Source: Mercenaria mercenaria (taxonomy: Eukaryota > Mollusca > Bivalvia > Venerida > Veneridae). Taken from it: 64,000 nt of DNA. Position 1 is the stretch's first letter; each line of letters opens with the position of its first letter. The stretch spans positions 67,379,501 through 67,443,500 of the forward strand of contig NC_069367.1 in NCBI RefSeq assembly GCF_021730395.1, written 5' to 3'. The position numbers and the translations under genes are program-made. This document shows, in pieces, positions 59,301 to 64,000 of the stretch. The notes beneath the pieces were generated by a model. It searched no databases and was not told where the DNA came from. It worked only from the letters and a program-made list of their open reading frames with translations.

Positions 59301-61241
59301 GCTTATGGCAAACTCGAGCAGAGGTGTCAAAATGTTTCACACCTTCGGCGGTCAGAATGTATCGGTTAATTTAAAATTTTCGCACGCCGTGAGAATTGCA
59401 TGGTCTATTCCCCGACTATCTTAAATGTATGTTTGTCGGTATACTTGACCTGATAATGAGATTAATTATTGATGAAAGGTGGAAGAAAAATTTTACTGAT
59501 CAAGATTGTTATTAATTATTACTTTTTTCTGTGGGATTGAGGAGATAATTATGAGGTCTTAATATTTTAATCAACAGTTGTTTGCACGCAAATAAAGGAA
59601 ATAAGATAGCCTTTTCATAAAATTGAGACAATAATTATGAGATCTTAATTTGGAGAAGAAAATTGCGAATTCGATTACAGTATTTAAAATAATAAAAAAA
59701 GACATGAAAATAAAATGTCTTAGCTGTTTCTTAGCATGTTCCATTTACGATCTATCATAAATAACGTTTGCAATATGTTTTGTGAAAACGTCACGAGTGT
59801 GTTATGATTACGCATCACCGTTTCCTCTGCAAATGGTCTCGATGACAGTTGGTAAAACAAACTTCAATTTTCTTCGTATGTTGGTCAATGTTTGGGTCGC
59901 TGGAAACCATGGGTAACTCGAGCATTTTGCTCATCCCCTTGCGACCTCGAGCGAGCGGTGTTTCACTGTAACTACGTTTTAAAGAATCTGAAAGTACGTG
60001 TTTCTATATGCATGACGCATGAAAACATACGAAATGTCAGCCTTAACTCTTACCCTGCTAAATTTCTATAATGAACTTGTCCATTTCCCAATTTGGAAAG
60101 TACCATTAACTTTTGAAATGGGTGCTTATTAAAAAGACATTGGCTGAATAACGAACAGTGCAGATCATGATCTGACTGTACGAATGTGCAGCCTGATCAT
60201 GATCTACACTGGTCGCAAAGGTAGAATCAGTCGTGTCCAGCATGGTAAGGGTTAAAAAAAAAATTCTGTAAATTCATTTCTATATGTAGTAGTTTTGATA
60301 AATGTTCTTCGTTTTGAGCATTTCGTCAATGAGAGGAATCATAATAGAAACAAATGTTTAAGTAGATGTCTACTGACAATCTGTGAAGTCCGTCTGCCTT
60401 TCCTGCAGCAACATTTAGGTGAAAGTAGAATTTACAAGTACCACAATCATGCTAATTTTCGTTTTTACCTATATTTTGATATTTAACATGTCTTTTATAA
60501 CTAGTGAAGCAGATAAATATGTGATAGCTGAGTTTATATAGCTGGTCGTAACACCAGTTAACGTTAAGTAGAAGCTTAATAATACGAGTTGAATTGTTGA
60601 CATTTTGACAGAAGCAATTTCACGTAAAACGGTAACGATTTAGATACGAGGTTAAGTAGACCCTGACAAAGTTCAGCAGCAGCAAAATTAATTACGCTCT
60701 CTTTATCGATGTTTTTATATGAATTATATCAAAAACACATTTATGCTCGTAATACTTGGGGAAAAACACGAATGCATAAAACACAACAGTAATATATATT
60801 TTTAACTTTATTCACAAGTATAAAAATATATTCACCTGAACACATTTGAAGGACTCCCGCCGACCGCGCCACGGTCGGGATGATAACGCCCTTCACACAT
60901 ATACCAAACATGGCCGTCAATGAAACAAGAAGGCAAATCCCACAAGCAACTCCAATCACAAGAGTGGCGATCTGCCATGATGTGCTCGGAATGTCCGTAA
61001 ATGTCGTGTACCGGCCACATTCCAGTACCATCGATAGCTCACCGTCGGTATTTATCGCCGGATAGTTACACCGACGGAATATTCCAAAATGTACCGGAAC
61101 AGTTTGACCCGACTTTCCATTGATTTGAATAAACATCTGTCCCGTTATCCAGTAAGGCATAAAGTAGCCAACACACGAAATGACAGAAGAAATAAAGGAC
61201 GAAAACGCCCAAAATACTCCAATGCCAGATAATCCAGACAT
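53312..61241 (-). CDS. LHFPL-family tetraspan membrane protein, gene C (3 exons)
   Basis: In reading order the exons are 61241-60836, 57389-57291 and 53436-53312. Their lengths (406, 99 and 125 bp) and phase-1 GT-AG junctions are identical to gene A, and they encode 209 residues. Family marks are PYW after the first membrane segment, LECGRY, IYPNGWDSPEVQQACG in exon 2, and a last segment with GVTLMCSVLAFHAPKQ ending GYAL. The protein differs from gene A at about 11 of 136 exon 1 positions, mostly conservatively in membrane segments, which argues that both copies are under selection. The introns are 3446 and 3854 bp, 6-12 times those of gene A, and hold a pogo-like MITE and a 48-bp minisatellite (intron 1), and a Mutator-like MITE and a foldback element (intron 2). 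The exact LHFPL subtype and partner are unknown. Confidence 0.9.
54544..54650. mobile_element. Short foldback (MITE-like) element
   Basis: Two inverted arms of about 50 bp run from AGGTTATTAT through GGGAAATATGCAC to AGCGG, and back through CCGCT and GTGCATATTTCCC to AATAACCT, with about 10 bp between. The arms match at most positions. It lies in intron 2 of the minus-strand LHFPL gene. No clear target-site duplication is visible. Confidence 0.75.
55855..55990 (+). repeat. Diverged copy of the dispersed 'GAGGGCGTG' repeat family
   Basis: CCCGTGCTAGAGAACCTGAG, TTACCTCTCATAAACCACGT and CATTTTATGCCTCTAAAGGA follow the family order. It is inside intron 2 of gene C. Confidence 0.55.
56304..57188. 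mobile_element. Mutator-like MITE with 111-bp terminal inverted repeats
   Basis: The left arm 56304-56414 and right arm 57078-57188 are near-perfect inverted copies beginning ACTGGCACCAGATCAGAAAG. The element is 885 bp and non-coding. The flanks read GGAAAACAC (56295-56303) and GGGAAACAC (57189-57197), a 9-bp target duplication with one mismatch. Long inverted repeats with 9-bp duplications are the hallmark of Mutator-like elements, so I assign it there. It lies in intron 2 of gene C, about 100 bp from exon 2. Confidence 0.8.
57505..57975. repeat. 48-bp minisatellite, 9-10 units
   Basis: The unit runs GTCTCTATGTGCTATGTTGC, CACGACTGACC and TACGACTGACCATAGTT. Because 48 is a multiple of three, one plus-strand frame stays open for about 134 codons with a 16-residue period, which is a by-product of the repeat. 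It sits in intron 1 of gene C, just upstream of exon 2 in gene orientation. Confidence 0.95.
57990..58700. other. Gene C intron 1, nothing recognised
   Basis: AT-rich intron sequence with only short open frames. Confidence 0.4.
58725..58915 (+). repeat. Dispersed repeat with TGACCTTGACCT head, one and a half copies
   Basis: A half copy (AGTGACCTTGGATATG, then CTCTGCACGTCGTGTTGATG) is followed by a fuller copy (AAGTGTGACCTTGACCTAAC, CTCTGCACGTCGTCTTGATG). It is related to 20915-21010. Confidence 0.65.
59118..59968. mobile_element. pogo/Tigger-like MITE
   Basis: The termini are inverted repeats starting CAGTGAAACACCGCT and continuing into GCTCGAG, flanked on both sides by TA (59116-59117 and 59969-59970). 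CAGT termini with a TA target duplication and CTCGA-rich subterminal repeats are typical of the pogo/Tigger branch of Tc1/mariner elements. The 851-bp element is non-coding. Near the left end several further CTCGAGCA boxes occur. It lies within intron 1 of gene C. Confidence 0.8.
60150..60255. repeat. Short dispersed repeat (GGTCGCAAA motif)
   Basis: GCAGATCATGATCTGACTGT and CAGCCTGATCATGATCTACA, then GGTCGCAAAGGTAGAATCAG and CAGCATGGTAAGGGTTAA. It is related to the block at 4440-4560. Confidence 0.6.
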
Positions 61242-61244
61242 TGT

Positions 61245-62790
61245 TTATCAAATACAGATACCATCTAAGGTATACTCGCTATTTAACAATCTTTAGACTT
61301 CAATCAAAACCAAACATATTAGATTTTAATTCCAAACTGGTATCTATTTCCTTACATTTACAATGTAAGCCGTTTAGAATATGTAGTGAAATAACAATTT
61401 GGATTATAGTTTCAAACTGATATATTCGAGAAATTATTTCGTTTATACATTTTACTTTATTAATACTATCCAACTCAATTCACTAAATTTCACACGATGT
61501 TCCAGATAGAAACCAACGTACCGAGTTTTTCAATTCAAAGTACCTTTCAATATTTATAAACAACATTAAACGTTTGAAAATTATATCCTTACACATTGAC
61601 TAGTTATTGCAACAGATATTCCATTTAATAAAATATGTTGTCAGCACGTATTCCGCACAAATAAATAAAAGTCATACTTAACGATCCGTATTCACTGCGA
61701 GCGAAAATGAAACTGAACAGAGGCGAAATGAATCAGGGAATACTCCACCATACCATGATTTATCTTTCAATAGCACTTTTGTTTCAAATCATTTCAATCA
61801 ACTTCAAGTGTTTTCCCATTCTCACAATAAAACACGCACATTCCCTACAATTCGTTGTCTCGTTACACGGCTACTGGAGAGTTTAATTTCTCCAATATCT
61901 AATTTTTATCCTCTTTACAAATACAAGATTAGTTTCTTCTAGATGAACTCTATATGGTAAAGTTGTGCACGATTATATCAATAAATCCAACAGCTTTATT
62001 TTGAACCTCCGCTATTTCAAGTTATCGACATCCCGTACTCCAATTAGATTAACAGGGCTCCTGCAAAAATGAAGGTAACATTTAATTGCATCAACCTAAT
62101 CCTTTTTATGTATTGTATCTTGCACGAAAACGCAAATTATTCTGCACATAGTCGCTGCGATTGCTTAAATATCGAAACGATAGATAAGAAGTGAATGTAA
62201 CTAATAACTAATACAGATATGTATTCTTCTTTTTTCTTTCTTTCCTTTTCTGTATAAAAAAAGTATTATCATTACAAAATGCCTCGAATTACATTGTTCT
62301 TCCTGTGATAAAACAATACTTTTTCAAGAATGTACATTTAGATACTACAGTTTGCATAAAAATCTTTACTAAAGCGGTACCTTACGCAAATTTTCAATAC
62401 AAAAAGAATTTTTTTATATTAAACTCGCCACATCACGGTTGGTGAACAAATGAACTCGATAAAAACTTATATCGATAAACATATCCCGTATCATTTCCAC
62501 ATTTAACAGAGGAAGGACTGGTTCAATTTTTACATATTTAACATATTGTCGAATCATTTTTGTTTATATCAAGTTACACTTTGGTAATCTTTACAGAGTT
62601 AAATAATGTGTAGTTATTGTAAATGAAAAAAATTGCAGTTTGTCAGATGTTTGTTTTTCTCTGGAATTAAATTTAGTCAAGAAAGCATTATTAGTCCAAT
62701 GTAACATAAAAGCTTCGATTTTAAATTAAACGATATATTTGAAAGACTCTTTTGAATCATATAATTAAGCAAAAATAACAAAAAAAAAAC
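61245..62790. other. Intergenic, 5' flank of gene C
   Basis: AT-rich with no coding-like frame. Only the last few bases before the ATG (TTTGATAAAC) are shared with gene A. Confidence 0.4.
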
Positions 62791-62794
62791 AAAC

Positions 62795-62850
62795 TGAGTC
62801 TGTTCATCAGAGCTGACTGATTTAACACACCCTAGCATCAGAAATTACTG
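62795..62850 (-). repeat. Fragment of the dispersed 'GAGGGCGTG' repeat family
   Basis: On the minus strand it reads GATGCTAGGGTGTGTTAAAT, then GATGAACAGACTCAGTTTG. Confidence 0.5.
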
Positions 62851-62944
62851 GATAAACGTCTCTGAAAGGAATGTACTTTCCTCAGTTATCACACATTTAT
62901 CTGGAATAAAGTGTTATAAACTTATAACAACCATTACAATAAAG

Positions 62945-64000
62945 ATGCCTGGATTTCGTACGATACACTGTTCATCGAAGGCAAACCAATTAGAGATAAT
63001 CTGTAGGACTTTTCGGAGAATGGACCTAAAATTTGTGTTTGGAATTGCAACGGATTGACCCAAACAAAACTTTGTGACCCTGAATTTGTGGATAAGATTG
63101 CTAAAAATGATGTCATTTTTATGTTAGAATCATGGACGGACTCTAATTCAAATATTGAGTTGAATGATTTTACTTGCTTCAATTTCTATAGGAAATTTAA
63201 ACATAGAAGGGCCAAAAGAAATAGTGGAGGGGTTGTTTTATTTATTCGAAATACCATAAAATCTGGAATAACAATTGTAAGGAATCATTTTGACACCATC
63301 ATCTGGCTAAAATTTGATAAACACTTCTTTGAGATTCAAAATGATGTTTTTCTAGGGGGGGTGTACATGTGGGGTGATGAGTCACCAGCTTCAAGCATAA
63401 TTAACGAAGATTTATTTGAAATTGTTGCAAATGACATTTTTCATTTTGGAAATTTAGGTACCGTACTGGTGGCTGGAGACTGGAATGCTCGTGTGGGCAC
63501 CAGATCTGATTTTGTTGCTTGTGACCGGCAAATTTCTGACTTAGACTCAGTTGATTATCTTCCAGATGTACCATTATTACGGGCTTCATATGATAAGGTG
63601 TGTAATGGAAGGGGAGTTAAAATGTTAGATTTATGTAAAACTACCTCAATGCGATTAGCTAACGGTCGGCTACACAATGATTATAATAATGGTTTTTTCA
63701 CTTACTACAATAGACAGTGTAGTAGTACAATAGATTATCTATTATTGAATGAACGGTATTTCAATATAATTGACTCGTTTGAAATCGGTCAATTTAACGA
63801 ATTCAGTGATCATGCACCAGTATTGTTTACATTAAATTGTAAAGCTTACATGCAAAATAGTGATGTGACTAGTGATGTAGACAATATGTATAATATAAAA
63901 TGGTCTGAGGATCACAAAGATGAATTTAGGCGTGGCCTAATAGGGAATTTATCAACATTTAATAGAATTGTATATGACACTGTTGTACATGACACTGTGG
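62945..64000 (+). mobile_element. Non-LTR retrotransposon (LINE) endonuclease ORF, runs off the window
   Basis: From 63007 to the end of the window the frame is open without a stop and encodes an APE-type endonuclease: ICVWNCNGL (metal-binding Asn), MLESW (catalytic Glu), AGDWNARVG at 63472-63498 (Asp/Asn pair), IDYLLLN, and FSDHAPVLF with the catalytic SDH at 63805-63813. The reverse transcriptase would follow beyond the window. An upstream ATG at 62945 lies in a different frame, one base out of register near the TTTT run at 63010, so the ORF's true start is uncertain: a frameshift, a sequence error or a 5' truncation. The long open frame suggests a young insertion. The clade was not determined. 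Confidence 0.85.

Overview
The window looks like nuclear DNA of a bivalve mollusc, most likely a venerid-type clam. It is AT-rich with long gene-poor stretches and spliced animal genes with GT-AG introns. It holds tRNA-derived SINE heads, LINE pieces, several MITE-like elements and many copies of dispersed repeats that I associate with bivalve genomes. The species is an inference; no single feature fixes it.

Layout. 1-14 kb is gene-poor and carries a SINE, the 3' end of a LINE and many copies of one dispersed repeat family. 14.5-20.2 kb holds an LHFPL-family tetraspan pseudogene, then an intact three-exon LHFPL-like gene on the + strand, whose last exon is followed directly by the relic tail of another paralogue. 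20.2-28.4 kb is intergenic, with repeats, SINE heads and minisatellites. About 28.4-43.7 kb is a noisy tract with swollen homopolymers and broken frames, probably poorly polished long-read sequence. It contains a minus-strand EN+RT LINE, a piece of a second LINE, a 28-bp minisatellite with a ~570-bp direct repeat, and a coding-like + strand segment. At 43,810 the sequence becomes clean and carries the main gene of the window, an intact 478-codon Fanzor (eukaryotic TnpB-like, OMEGA RNA-guided nuclease). Its 3' flank is GC-richer and is the place to look for a guide RNA. 45.4-53.3 kb is intergenic with repeats and a fossil integrase piece. 53.3-61.2 kb is a second intact LHFPL-like gene on the - strand. 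It has the same exon structure, but its introns are expanded by a Mutator-like MITE, a foldback element and a 48-bp minisatellite. A pogo/Tigger-like MITE lies within intron-free DNA upstream of exon 2 of that gene, in intron 1. The window ends inside a + strand LINE endonuclease ORF.

How it fits together. The two LHFPL genes and the pseudogene are one local paralogue family and have no visible functional link to the Fanzor. The Fanzor is best read as cargo of a mobile element. It has an N-terminal basic cluster, a RuvC-type nuclease with the displaced catalytic glutamate typical of Fanzors, a C-terminal four-cysteine zinc ribbon, and imperfect direct repeats on both sides. No serine-recombinase partner was recognised.
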